Assembly: GCA_028696915.1 (NCBI GenBank)
Contig: JAQVGB010000004.1
Coordinates: forward strand, 1 to 26,568
Direction of reading: 5' to 3'
Length of the DNA stretch: 26,568 nucleotides
Source of the DNA: Candidatus Dojkabacteria bacterium
GTDB taxonomy: Bacteria; Patescibacteriota; Dojkabacteria; SC72; JAFGCJ01
Positions within the stretch are counted from its first letter, which is position 1; each line of letters opens with the position of its first letter. Below are positions 14,283 to 21,526 of the stretch, in pieces. The notes below the pieces were generated by a model that was not told where the DNA came from, did no database searches, and saw only the letters and a list, made by a program, of their open reading frames with translations. Both the position numbers and the translations under genes were made by a program.

Positions 14283-15104
14283 TCAGGCGCCGAACAAATC
14301 TTCAAAAAATGCCCGTGTTATGCCGAGAAAGCTGTAGTCCTTCGGATTTTCGATATTGTTCTTGATACTGGCATCCTCCCTGAGCTCAGAGACCCATGGC
14401 TGGTAGGCCTCCTGCAGTTTCTGATTTTTCAGTGAGGCCTCAATCTGATCTCTCGAGTCTTCTAGCGTCTGATCGGTCTGATCCTGATACTGCTCGTAGT
14501 ATTCCTGGATTTCCTCGTCGGTCACCTCAATGTCATCAGCAAGGATCTTTTCGACGATAAGGTTCGATGCGATCCGGTCGCGGAGCTCTTCCATATCGAG
14601 ATTGCTTGCCGCAAGCGCGTCCTGCAAGCCTTCCGACCCGCCGTACTGCTCTTCAAACTCCTCGATCTTGCCGGCGATATCATCCTCTGAAACCGTTATG
14701 TTCAGCCGTTCGGCTTCCTGTTTGAAAAGCCGCTCGTCGATCATCTGGCTTGCGATAGTTGTCCCGTACACACTCTCTAGCTCGTCATGGAATTCTCCCC
14801 TGAAAATACGCTCTCCGTTGACAATGGCGACACTTGCCTTGTTGTTGAGATACTGCACCGCATAGTCTATAGTCACGAGAGTTACGATAAATACGGCAAG
14901 CCACAGAAGGACGTTTTTGAGAAGTTTCTTACGTTTGTCGGTAAGTTTCAGTGCCGGTATCGAGACCCTGGACTTTGCTGTTCTGCCGTTCGATCCGTTT
15001 GAAGTGGATGTGGAAGTTTTTCGTGAATTATTGGCTTTTCCTGCCCGGTTGTCGCTTGATCTTCCGGCGGATTTTTCGCTACGGGAACTCTTTGATGCTG
15101 GCAT
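14283..15104 (-). CDS. Membrane-anchored SurA-N-like chaperone protein
   Basis: A 273-aa protein with a Ser/Lys/Arg-rich, disordered cytoplasmic N-terminus (1-60), one membrane helix (~63-84; LLKNVLLWLAVFIVTLVTID) and an outside helical domain like the N-terminal part of SurA/PrsA/PpiD foldases (ASVAIVNGERIFRGEF at ~90-105, then QMIDERLFKQEAERLNITVSE and IEVTDEEIQEYYEQYQDQ). No parvulin (PpiC) isomerase domain is present between the two helical parts, so it should be a chaperone rather than a prolyl isomerase. Full-length SurA-N-only proteins are common in some lineages. Confidence 0.82.
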   Translation of the reverse strand: MPASKSSRSEKSAGRSSDNRAGKANNSRKTSTSTSNGSNGRTAKSRVSIPALKLTDKRKKLLKNVLLWLAVFIVTLVTIDYAVQYLNNKASVAIVNGERIFRGEFHDELESVYGTTIASQMIDERLFKQEAERLNITVSEDDIAGKIEEFEEQYGGSEGLQDALAASNLDMEELRDRIASNLIVEKILADDIEVTDEEIQEYYEQYQDQTDQTLEDSRDQIEASLKNQKLQEAYQPWVSELREDASIKNNIENPKDYSFLGITRAFFEDLFGA

Positions 15105-15177
15105 GACTTAAGAATGAGATAGACTTTAATTTGCAAACAAAGTGTATCAGAGAGTAACAGGAGTGTCTAGCGGATTT

Positions 15178-15191
15178 GGGTGGGTGGGTGG
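15178..15191 (+). other. G-rich repeat, possible quadruplex
   Basis: Three GGG runs and one GG, each separated by one T, lie in the gap between the divergent SurA-N-like gene and the first orphan paralogue. The spacing suits a G-quadruplex, although the fourth run is short. Confidence 0.35.
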
Positions 15192-15270
15192 ACTGGATAA
15201 GCCTGTAGTATTCTTCTTGGGGTTAAAGTGGTAAAATATTGGTGTGAAGTAATTTATTGTCTTGATTCTA

Positions 15271-15825
15271 ATGACCTGTCCGAACGAAGCGCTCGTTTGC
15301 GTGCCTGTCGAATCAGCTCAGAAAGCAGACGAGTCAGGAGAGACAGAAACGGTCGGTGGCTTTTCCCGACGGGCGGTGAATACTGCCTGCCTAGTTTTGG
15401 GAAAAGTTGTTCAGATAGGTGATGGTGACATCTGGTTTCCCCAGTGTTCACGTGAGTTGCCTCCGGAAATGGGAGTGCGTGGGATTCTTCAGCAGTACGG
15501 GTTTGGCGAGATAGAATGGGATGAAGCACTTCCGGAAGGGGACGGAAGTATGAGAGATCTTGCTCAGATAGTACTTGCATGGGCGATCATTAACTCTGGG
15601 GTTTTAGTGTCTGAAGTGTTGTTGTTAAAAAAGAATTCATATTGGAGACAGTCAATTACTGGTAATATGAGGGGTCTTTTGATAAGGATGGGTGTGAAAG
15701 ACGGGGAATCACAGGCTCAAACTTATGGAAACGGAGTACCATCAGTTCGGATGACGAAACCTGAGTTACAGGTAGTACTGAGTTGGGTTGATCGGTTCGG
15801 GCAGAATGGCAACGGTGCTATATGA
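15271..15825 (+). CDS. Unrecognised protein, paralogue A, 184 aa
   Basis: I do not recognise a family. It is soluble, with no signal peptide or stable membrane helix; one hydrophobic stretch at ~95-115 (LAQIVLAWAIINSGVLVSEV) may be a buried helix. It is related to the next gene: RRAV (x)n VLG (x)5 G-D-G-D (x)2 FP followed by P (x)2 G (x)3 L (x)3 G in both, then a hydrophobic helix and a C-terminal helical region ending near WVDRF / INIF. The start at 15271 is the first ATG; a TTG three codons earlier is possible. A TATTGT lies 10 bases upstream. Confidence 0.65.
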   Translation: MTCPNEALVCVPVESAQKADESGETETVGGFSRRAVNTACLVLGKVVQIGDGDIWFPQCSRELPPEMGVRGILQQYGFGEIEWDEALPEGDGSMRDLAQIVLAWAIINSGVLVSEVLLLKKNSYWRQSITGNMRGLLIRMGVKDGESQAQTYGNGVPSVRMTKPELQVVLSWVDRFGQNGNGAI

Positions 15826-15882
15826 CCGGTGTGCCTCGAGCATCATTATTCATGTCATCGCGATTGTGTCCTCCATCGTTTG

Positions 15883-15898
15883 TGTGACTGTTATCACA
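15883..15898. promoter_or_regulatory. CRP/FNR-like palindrome
   Basis: TGTGA, 6 bases, TCACA: a perfect match to the E. coli CRP half-site consensus, extended by one more pair (GTGTGA/TCACAC). It lies 36 bases before the -35 of the next gene, with its centre about 78 bases before the predicted transcription start. No CRP-family gene is in the window, so the regulator is unknown; the same palindrome could act as a hairpin at the end of paralogue A's message. Confidence 0.35.
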
Positions 15899-15934
15899 CG
15901 TTTCATCTGAGAATTTCATTTGGGTCTCACGATA

Positions 15935-15962
15935 TTGAAAAAATTACGGGCGATACTATACT
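15935..15962 (+). promoter_or_regulatory. Promoter of paralogue B
   Basis: TTGAAA (15935-15940), a 16-base spacer, then TATACT (15957-15962). The predicted start near 15969 gives a ~30-base leader before the ATG at 15999. Confidence 0.55.
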
Positions 15963-15998
15963 TAGGGTGCATGCGTAGATCAAACGGGGAACCAGAAG

Positions 15999-16604
15999 AT
16001 GCAGGGCTCGCTTGGTGTTTATGATGTCGGACGTGGTCCTGAGTGGCGACAGGAAGGATCTCCTGCGTTCCGTGCAGTTCAAAACCTTGTTTCTGTTCTC
16101 GGTCCGATTGAGAATCTCGGAGAAGGGGACTTTTATTTTCCAGACACATGCACGATCATTTATCCTGCTTGTGGAATTTTGCGTACCCTGGCTTCCTGCG
16201 GTCTGCCGAGCATGCTCCCCGGTCAAGAGGCGATTGTTTTGCCTGAGGACATCGCAGCCCGCTTTCCAAATGCTATTCTTGAGGGGATTCGAACACAACA
16301 TGCTTTTGACCGGTGTGTATTCTTAATTCTGTGTGGGGTTGTGCTCATGCAAATGCAGATTAAAAGTCCAGAGTCAGGGCAGATCAATATGTTGGATGAT
16401 CAAGAGCAGAGGGGGCAGATAGTAGCTTCGATGCGCGCTCTATTGTGGGACGTATTTTGCCAAAACTGTAGTCTTGAGGATGGGATGACAGCTGAGGAGT
16501 ACATAGAGCTTCTTCGCTGTATCAATATCTTCAAAATGACCGGGACGTTATTGCCTATTCCGTATGTCTGGAGATTCTCCCTTGGGTATTCACCACAGGG
16601 ATAG
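15999..16604 (+). CDS. Unrecognised protein, paralogue B, 201 aa
   Basis: The second member of the orphan pair, with the shared pattern FRAVQNLVSVLG, LGEGDFYFPD, PACGILRTLASCGL and a C-terminal helical part (EEYIELLRCINIF). It is longer by a central insertion (LPEDIAARFPNAILEGIRT) and has eight cysteines, against two in paralogue A. One hydrophobic stretch (~106-121; CVFLILCGVVLMQMQI) sits where paralogue A has its own. It has its own promoter and possible CRP-like site. The last 50 bases overlap, tail to tail, the end of the lamin-tail gene. Confidence 0.65.
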   Translation: MQGSLGVYDVGRGPEWRQEGSPAFRAVQNLVSVLGPIENLGEGDFYFPDTCTIIYPACGILRTLASCGLPSMLPGQEAIVLPEDIAARFPNAILEGIRTQHAFDRCVFLILCGVVLMQMQIKSPESGQINMLDDQEQRGQIVASMRALLWDVFCQNCSLEDGMTAEEYIELLRCINIFKMTGTLLPIPYVWRFSLGYSPQG

Positions 16605-18129
16605 GCTTGCAGGTGGTGTTTTGGGCTGTCAGGACAAAGACTGTGGTGTATATGAGAATTCCCAAGAGCATGACTGGATAAACGGTGCGATATCCGGTCC
16701 AGGCGAGTACCGATGACTGCGGTATTGAAATGTCCGATTCGAACCGGGGGATGATTCTTATTTTTGGTGACCCATCGGTGTTTGTCCCGTAGCGGGAGAC
16801 GATGCCAGTGACCGAAAGCGCCGTTCCTGTTATTGGGTTTGGCAGCTCGATATCGAACGAGTCAGGTAGATAGATGGGAAAGGGCAGGGTCGAATCTTTG
16901 GTAGGATAGAGGTAGTGGTCACGCTTCTTTTCAATCTCGAGAGTGACACTGACGATCGAGCCGAGCAGATCTGTCAGTTGAGTTCCTGCTGTTGGTGAAA
17001 TCGGGGGGACGGAAATGTCTTCAGATTGTTCGACGGTCTTGTGTATAGAAACTCGCAGCTCCCCATACGCGGTATCGAGTATTCCCGAGATCCGGTAGGT
17101 GTGTCCGTATTCGAGGGATTGATCTTTCTGGGGTCGTACTCTGATTCCGGCTGACCCGTCGTGCAGGTATGTTTCTCCTTCTGTGGGGATTCCGGGTGGT
17201 GAAATAATAACACCCGAAATGGTGACGGATGTTCCTTCCGGTAGCGTTTTGATTGAAGAGATTGAAGAAATTACCGGATTGTCGGGATCTTCGGTGATCT
17301 TGATGTCTGAGGATGTGGTGTTTTGAAGTCCGGCTGAGTCGGTAACGGTCAGGGTAATAGTGAATGTCCCGGTATTTTCAAAAGAATACTGGGTGTATTC
17401 ACCTGACAGTGTTGCCGATAGAGTAGTTCCGTCGATGGCCCACTCGAACGATTGAATGTCTCCGTCGATATCATGGGACGGTGATGCATCAAGCGTGATT
17501 GCGTGATTGATAAACGCCGTTTCGGGAATTTCGAAAATGGCAGTAGGAAGAAAAACGTTTGCAGATCCGGGGGTTGGTTCTGCGGTGTCTACGAAGTCCG
17601 CCTGTGTTTCTGAAGGCTCGAGATTCGTGCGAGATAGGCTGTGTCCTTCAGGGATATCAGAAGCGAGGATTGATCCGGTGTTACCAGAATTGTCCGGCAA
17701 TTGATTTGTGTTGGGGCTGTCGTAGAGGACGGTGTCCATGGTGATGCCGGACTGGTCAACGAGCCGCACCCCGTCTGTTTCCGTGCCCCCATTTTGAAAT
17801 GATAGAGACGAGGCGATGAGGTGTGCCGATGTAACGGCCGGCTCACCGATGAGGAGATAGGTGTGGGGGTAGAGAAAGTAAGAGGAGAACGAGTAGCGGT
17901 GGACAAATGTTGTCCCGGCCGCTTCGATGTACCAATCTTTGAGATTAACCGGTTGGTCGGTTGGGTTGTACAGCTCGATCCATTCGTTGCCGCTGTCTGC
18001 TCCGATGGGGTCATAGAAGAGCTCGGTGATGAGGATGGACGGGGAGGAGGCGTGGAGGGGAGAGGACAGAAAAAGCAAAAGGAAAAGAGCAACGATTGCT
18101 TTATGAACGGTGAATAGTGATCTTGTCAT
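16555..18129 (-). CDS. Exported lamin-tail / PKD domain surface protein
   Basis: A 524-aa exported protein. Residues 1-28 are a signal peptide ending in PLHAS. A lamin-tail domain follows (~32-190: ILITELFYDPIG, NEWIELYNPTDQPVNLKDWY), then a PKD-type Ig-like domain (~193-280: ITLDASPSHDIDGDIQSFEW, FTITLTVTDSAG), then an OB-fold-like region (~290-370: GTSVTISGVIISPPG, GIRVRPQ, GHTYRISGIL), and a second beta-rich part. A membrane helix at ~480-500 (VYPVMLLGILIYTTVFVL) with a short tail anchors it. The domains bind ligands or stiffen surface proteins; no catalytic domain is seen. LTD proteins of this layout often occur with exported nucleases or transport systems, but none is next to it. Confidence 0.88.
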   Translation of the reverse strand: MTRSLFTVHKAIVALFLLLFLSSPLHASSPSILITELFYDPIGADSGNEWIELYNPTDQPVNLKDWYIEAAGTTFVHRYSFSSYFLYPHTYLLIGEPAVTSAHLIASSLSFQNGGTETDGVRLVDQSGITMDTVLYDSPNTNQLPDNSGNTGSILASDIPEGHSLSRTNLEPSETQADFVDTAEPTPGSANVFLPTAIFEIPETAFINHAITLDASPSHDIDGDIQSFEWAIDGTTLSATLSGEYTQYSFENTGTFTITLTVTDSAGLQNTTSSDIKITEDPDNPVISSISSIKTLPEGTSVTISGVIISPPGIPTEGETYLHDGSAGIRVRPQKDQSLEYGHTYRISGILDTAYGELRVSIHKTVEQSEDISVPPISPTAGTQLTDLLGSIVSVTLEIEKKRDHYLYPTKDSTLPFPIYLPDSFDIELPNPITGTALSVTGIVSRYGTNTDGSPKIRIIPRFESDISIPQSSVLAWTGYRTVYPVMLLGILIYTTVFVLTAQNTTCKPIPVVNTQGRISRHTE

Positions 18130-18218
18130 GTGAGTAATCGTACTCGTGTATGATTACCAAAGAGGACAACTATTTATGATGTTCTGGTTACAGGATCAGG
18201 CTGCCTATGGGAGATTTT

Positions 18219-19577
18219 TCACGAGGGTCGTATATGCAGATAGATGCTTACATACCCATTATCATGCACAACCATTGCATAATATCCGCCGCATTTCTGT
18301 TCTACTCCATAATAAACAGTACCTCCCATGATTGCTCTAACCGGTGCCCCTTCCCCCTCAAGAGGAAGCCATCCTTCATATGATGGATCACAGGAGATCG
18401 ATCCACGAGAGGCGTAGTAACATTGATTCTCTGTTGGATGATCCCAACACTTTCCATATACGTTATCAGCTTGGTTTCCTGCCGTTGTTGACACAAGATC
18501 TATCGAGTAGCCTTGATGATACCATTGGGTTATTCTAGGACTTCCTGATAAGGGGATATCACCTGAAATGTATGAATCTGCAGCAATATTTCCCCAGAAG
18601 TAGCCCCACCCTGGAACTTTTGTTCCGTTATTCACTGAAAAATGAAGGTGCGATCCATAAGAGTAACCGGTATGTCCTTGGAATCCGATATAGTGTCCCG
18701 CTTCGACACGTGTTCCGTCCCCAAGTTGTCCAGATTCGAACATTTGCATAATGAGCTGTGCAATAACCTGATTAACAGATTCTTCTTTTTTTCGAAGAGC
18801 AGCGAGTGATGCTGTATATTCGGCCTCCCGCCTTTGAGATTCGGCAAGGAGCACCTGCTGTTGTGCCTTTTGTGATTCTAGATTTTTTTCTTCTTGGGCT
18901 ATCTCTAATTTTTCGTTTTCAATTGTGTTTCTTTTTTCTTGGATTTTCATCCTTTTGTCCGCAAGGATAGCCTCTTCGTCGGAGAGTTGATCACGGGCGA
19001 TGGCCATGTCGGTGAGAAGCTGGCGGTCTTTCTTTTTTGCTTCTACCAGATATTTCATCCTGCGCATCAACGTTTCGAAATCACTTGAATCGAGAAGAAC
19101 CTCAAGTGGTGACATGAATGTCATCTTATAGCTCGTCTTCGTCCGTTTCCTCATAATATCTTCTAACAGGGCAATTTCCTGTGTCAGCGTATCAATGGAA
19201 TTCTGGACGCTGACAATTTCTTTTCCAAGTAGCTGTATTTCAACGGTGTTTTGCTCTATTGCGACGGTCTTTTCTGCAACTTTGAGCTCTGTTTCCTGGA
19301 TCAGGCTATTCAAATACGATATTTGTTGGGAGAGAGACGACTGTTCAAAGTTTTCGGCATTAACCGACTGTTCGAAGCCTTCTTTTTCCGACTGGATGAG
19401 CTGTGCTTGCTCCTGAAGAAAATCGAGACAGGCTTCGGGATCCATGCCGGCCGGACAGGAAGTTTCGTACGCCTGGGTAGAAGACGAGAGATCAAACGTG
19501 GAGAGTCCGAGAAAAACAACAACCGCGAGTACCACCGGAAGAACAATCTTTCCAATCGTGCGTATCTGCACTCTCAC
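18219..19577 (-). CDS. EnvC-like coiled-coil protein with permuted M23 domain
   Basis: A 452-aa exported protein, third in the ftsE-ftsX operon (4-base overlap with ftsX). Residues ~10-30 are a signal/anchor segment; ~50-275 form long coiled coils, as in EnvC and PcsB, which FtsEX controls during cell separation. The C-terminal part carries the M23 (LytM) peptidase pieces in reversed order: first (285-318) GDGTRVEAGHYIGFQGHTG with YGSHLHFSV (H310, H312), then (346-449) SPRITQWYHQGYSID (H354, D360), VRAIMGGTVYYG and DNGYVSIYLHI (H448). In ordinary M23 domains the second piece comes first. All expected zinc and catalytic residues are present; the H-x-G-x-D motif has two extra residues. It should cut peptidoglycan cross-links or activate an amidase. 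Confidence 0.9.
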   Translation of the reverse strand: MRVQIRTIGKIVLPVVLAVVVFLGLSTFDLSSSTQAYETSCPAGMDPEACLDFLQEQAQLIQSEKEGFEQSVNAENFEQSSLSQQISYLNSLIQETELKVAEKTVAIEQNTVEIQLLGKEIVSVQNSIDTLTQEIALLEDIMRKRTKTSYKMTFMSPLEVLLDSSDFETLMRRMKYLVEAKKKDRQLLTDMAIARDQLSDEEAILADKRMKIQEKRNTIENEKLEIAQEEKNLESQKAQQQVLLAESQRREAEYTASLAALRKKEESVNQVIAQLIMQMFESGQLGDGTRVEAGHYIGFQGHTGYSYGSHLHFSVNNGTKVPGWGYFWGNIAADSYISGDIPLSGSPRITQWYHQGYSIDLVSTTAGNQADNVYGKCWDHPTENQCYYASRGSISCDPSYEGWLPLEGEGAPVRAIMGGTVYYGVEQKCGGYYAMVVHDNGYVSIYLHIRPS

Positions 19578-20512
19578 TTCAAATACTTCCTCGTCGCAAA
19601 TAAACTGCTTAAGAATCCCACCCCGGCCCCGGCGGCAATTTCCACTGCTGATACCGCCGATACGAACACGGGGTCAAATTCTTTCAAGTATGGCATATCG
19701 ATATCCTGAAATGTCTGTGAAACAAACAGGAACATGTCCCCGTCGCTGAGCAGGGAAATACCCGAGTACCACAGAGTCAACAGTAGTCCGATCGCAACTC
19801 CGGCCCCGATCGCTCCATACATAGCTCCTTCCAGCAGGAACGGAATCCGGATGTAGCTGTCGGTCGAGCCGATGAGCCGCATGACCTCGATTTCGCTTTT
19901 GTGCGCGTTGATGTTGAACCCGATGGTGATGAGGATCAAAACGACCGCAACGATGGAGAGTGCAACGACCAGCGCGGAACCGCCGATGTTTATCACTTTT
20001 GAGACGCTTCTGAGGCTGTCGATCACATCTTTGAAATACATGATCTCCTCGATGTTTTCGTTTTCCTCTTTCAGATCGTTTGCTGTGCGAATGATGTCGG
20101 CGACACTTTCAATGTCGGTTGCCCTGATCCCGAGGCTTGGTGGCAGGGCTTCTGAAGTTACTGACTCGACGAGGGTCGGATCGTCCTGGAAGTCCTGTTT
20201 ATAGATCTCAAGCGCCTGTTCTTTTGAAATATATTCGATGGAATCGATGGACGGGCTCTGGTCGAGCGTATCGCGGATTGCGAATATTTCCTCTTCAGGT
20301 GTGTCGTTTTGGAAAAAGATAATGATCTGTGCTTTTTTCTCAAATGTGCTGATGGTCCGGCTGGAGATAGCGACGAGTGCGATAAAAAGCGAAGCGATCA
20401 TAAAGGTGAGTGCGATGACGATGGTCGAGGCTACAGAGAGCCACTTGTTTCGGACGACGTGTTTTTTTGTCTCGGAAACGATGCGCTTACTTAAATGTTC
20501 ATGCTTGCTCAT
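19574..20512 (-). CDS. ftsX: Cell division protein FtsX
   Basis: A 312-aa FtsX: an N-terminal cytoplasmic segment, TM1 (~24-50 of the protein; WLSVASTIVIALTFMIASLF region), a large outside domain (~55-165) that binds the coiled-coil hydrolase, and three more membrane helices (~168-195, ~220-245, ~275-300) containing the family sequence EIEVMRLIGSTDSYIRIPFLLEGAMYG (in two parts). FtsX transmits ATP-driven movement of FtsE to the peptidoglycan hydrolase outside. The start at 20512 (MSKHEHLSKRIV) is preferred to 20545; it overlaps the end of ftsE by 14 bases. Confidence 0.94.
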   Translation of the reverse strand: MSKHEHLSKRIVSETKKHVVRNKWLSVASTIVIALTFMIASLFIALVAISSRTISTFEKKAQIIIFFQNDTPEEEIFAIRDTLDQSPSIDSIEYISKEQALEIYKQDFQDDPTLVESVTSEALPPSLGIRATDIESVADIIRTANDLKEENENIEEIMYFKDVIDSLRSVSKVINIGGSALVVALSIVAVVLILITIGFNINAHKSEIEVMRLIGSTDSYIRIPFLLEGAMYGAIGAGVAIGLLLTLWYSGISLLSDGDMFLFVSQTFQDIDMPYLKEFDPVFVSAVSAVEIAAGAGVGFLSSLFATRKYLK

Positions 20513-21473
20513 GCGGTGGGGCGTTGACAAATGATTCGAGCGCATTGACGATATCCTGTGCTTTCTTGTCTCCGATACCGTCGAGACTAATGAGTTCGCT
20601 TTCGGAGAGGTCGAGAAGCTGGTCGATGGTCACAATACTGTTTTTACGAAGCTGACGTCTGACTGCCGAGGACACAGGCAATTGGTCGAGGTCGGAAATG
20701 ATATCGGGTTTTGTCTCCTTCTGCTCGATTGGGAGTGCGGATACGGCCTCTATTTCAACCTTTCGTGATTTAGCTGGCTTTTTGTCTTCATCGCAATTAC
20801 CATTGTACCCACCTTTCTGGTCGCTCACGATCGTGCCGTTTTCCAGCCTGATGACGCGCTGGTTCATAGCGTCGACAACCTCTTTGTCGTGGGTCGCGAT
20901 CATGACGGTGGTGCCCCATTCGTTGACCGTCTGGAGAATTTTCATGATCTCAAATGAAGTTTCAGGGTCGAGGTTTCCAGTGGGCTCGTCCGCGATAAGC
21001 AGTTTTGGCTCGTTGGCTAGTGCGCGGGCAATTCCTGCACGCTGTTTTTCTCCCCCCGAAAGCTGTTCCGGGAAAAGGTCCTGCCGGTCACTGAGTCCTA
21101 CAAGATCAAGTAGTGAATCGGTTGTTTCTTTGACTTCGTTGTCCAGCTTGCCCGTAATTTCCAAAGCAAATGAGACATTCTCCCGGATCGTTTTGGTGTC
21201 GAGCAGTTTGTAGTCCTGGAACACCACACCTATCTGCTGGCGGTAGACCGGAAGCAGATGTTTCCTGATGCTGAGAATATCGGTATCGTCGAAAAGGATT
21301 GTGCCCTGAGTCGGATCCTCCTGCCGGATGAGCAGACGGATGAGTGTCGACTTGCCTGCTCCGGATGGACCAATGAGGAAAAGAAACTCGCCCTGGTCAA
21401 TATCGAACGAAACATCTCGCAGAGCGACGATTTCCGGATTGTAGAATTTCGAAACTTGCTGGAACTGAATCAT
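20499..21473 (-). CDS. ftsE: Cell division ATPase FtsE with C-terminal HhH extension
   Basis: A 324-aa FtsE. The ATPase core (1-222) has Walker A GPSGAGKST (35-43), signature LSGGEKQ (138-144), Walker B LLIADEPTGNLD (158-169) and the His-loop ATHDKEVVD. Normal FtsE ends near residue 225; here a charged linker (~223-260) and a helix-hairpin-helix domain follow (264-314: LPVSSAVRRQLRKNSIVTI, ELISLDGIGDKKAQDIVNAL). This matches the pattern of the RNA polymerase alpha C-terminal domain and other HhH DNA- or protein-binding domains. Its role in FtsE is unknown. It is the first gene of ftsE-ftsX-M23, with its own promoter and an AGGTCAGGA before the ATG. Confidence 0.95.
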   Translation of the reverse strand: MIQFQQVSKFYNPEIVALRDVSFDIDQGEFLFLIGPSGAGKSTLIRLLIRQEDPTQGTILFDDTDILSIRKHLLPVYRQQIGVVFQDYKLLDTKTIRENVSFALEITGKLDNEVKETTDSLLDLVGLSDRQDLFPEQLSGGEKQRAGIARALANEPKLLIADEPTGNLDPETSFEIMKILQTVNEWGTTVMIATHDKEVVDAMNQRVIRLENGTIVSDQKGGYNGNCDEDKKPAKSRKVEIEAVSALPIEQKETKPDIISDLDQLPVSSAVRRQLRKNSIVTIDQLLDLSESELISLDGIGDKKAQDIVNALESFVNAPPHEQA

Positions 21474-21482
21474 TCCTGACCT

Positions 21483-21511
21483 ATTATGCCATTAATTTTT
21501 GATAGGATCAA
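21483..21511 (-). promoter_or_regulatory. Promoter of the ftsE operon
   Basis: On the minus strand TTGATC (21506-21511), 17 bases, then CATAAT (21483-21488) preceded by TGG. The hexamer ends 9 bases before the ATG at 21473. Those 9 bases include AGG and AGGA, but a transcript starting 7 bases after the -10 would lose most of it. Confidence 0.5.
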
Positions 21512-21526
21512 AGCGGGGAAGTAGCG

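Noticed and set aside
18132..18145. GAGTA/TACTC mini hairpin before the lamin-tail gene
   Set aside because: Only 5 base pairs; too common by chance to call an operator.
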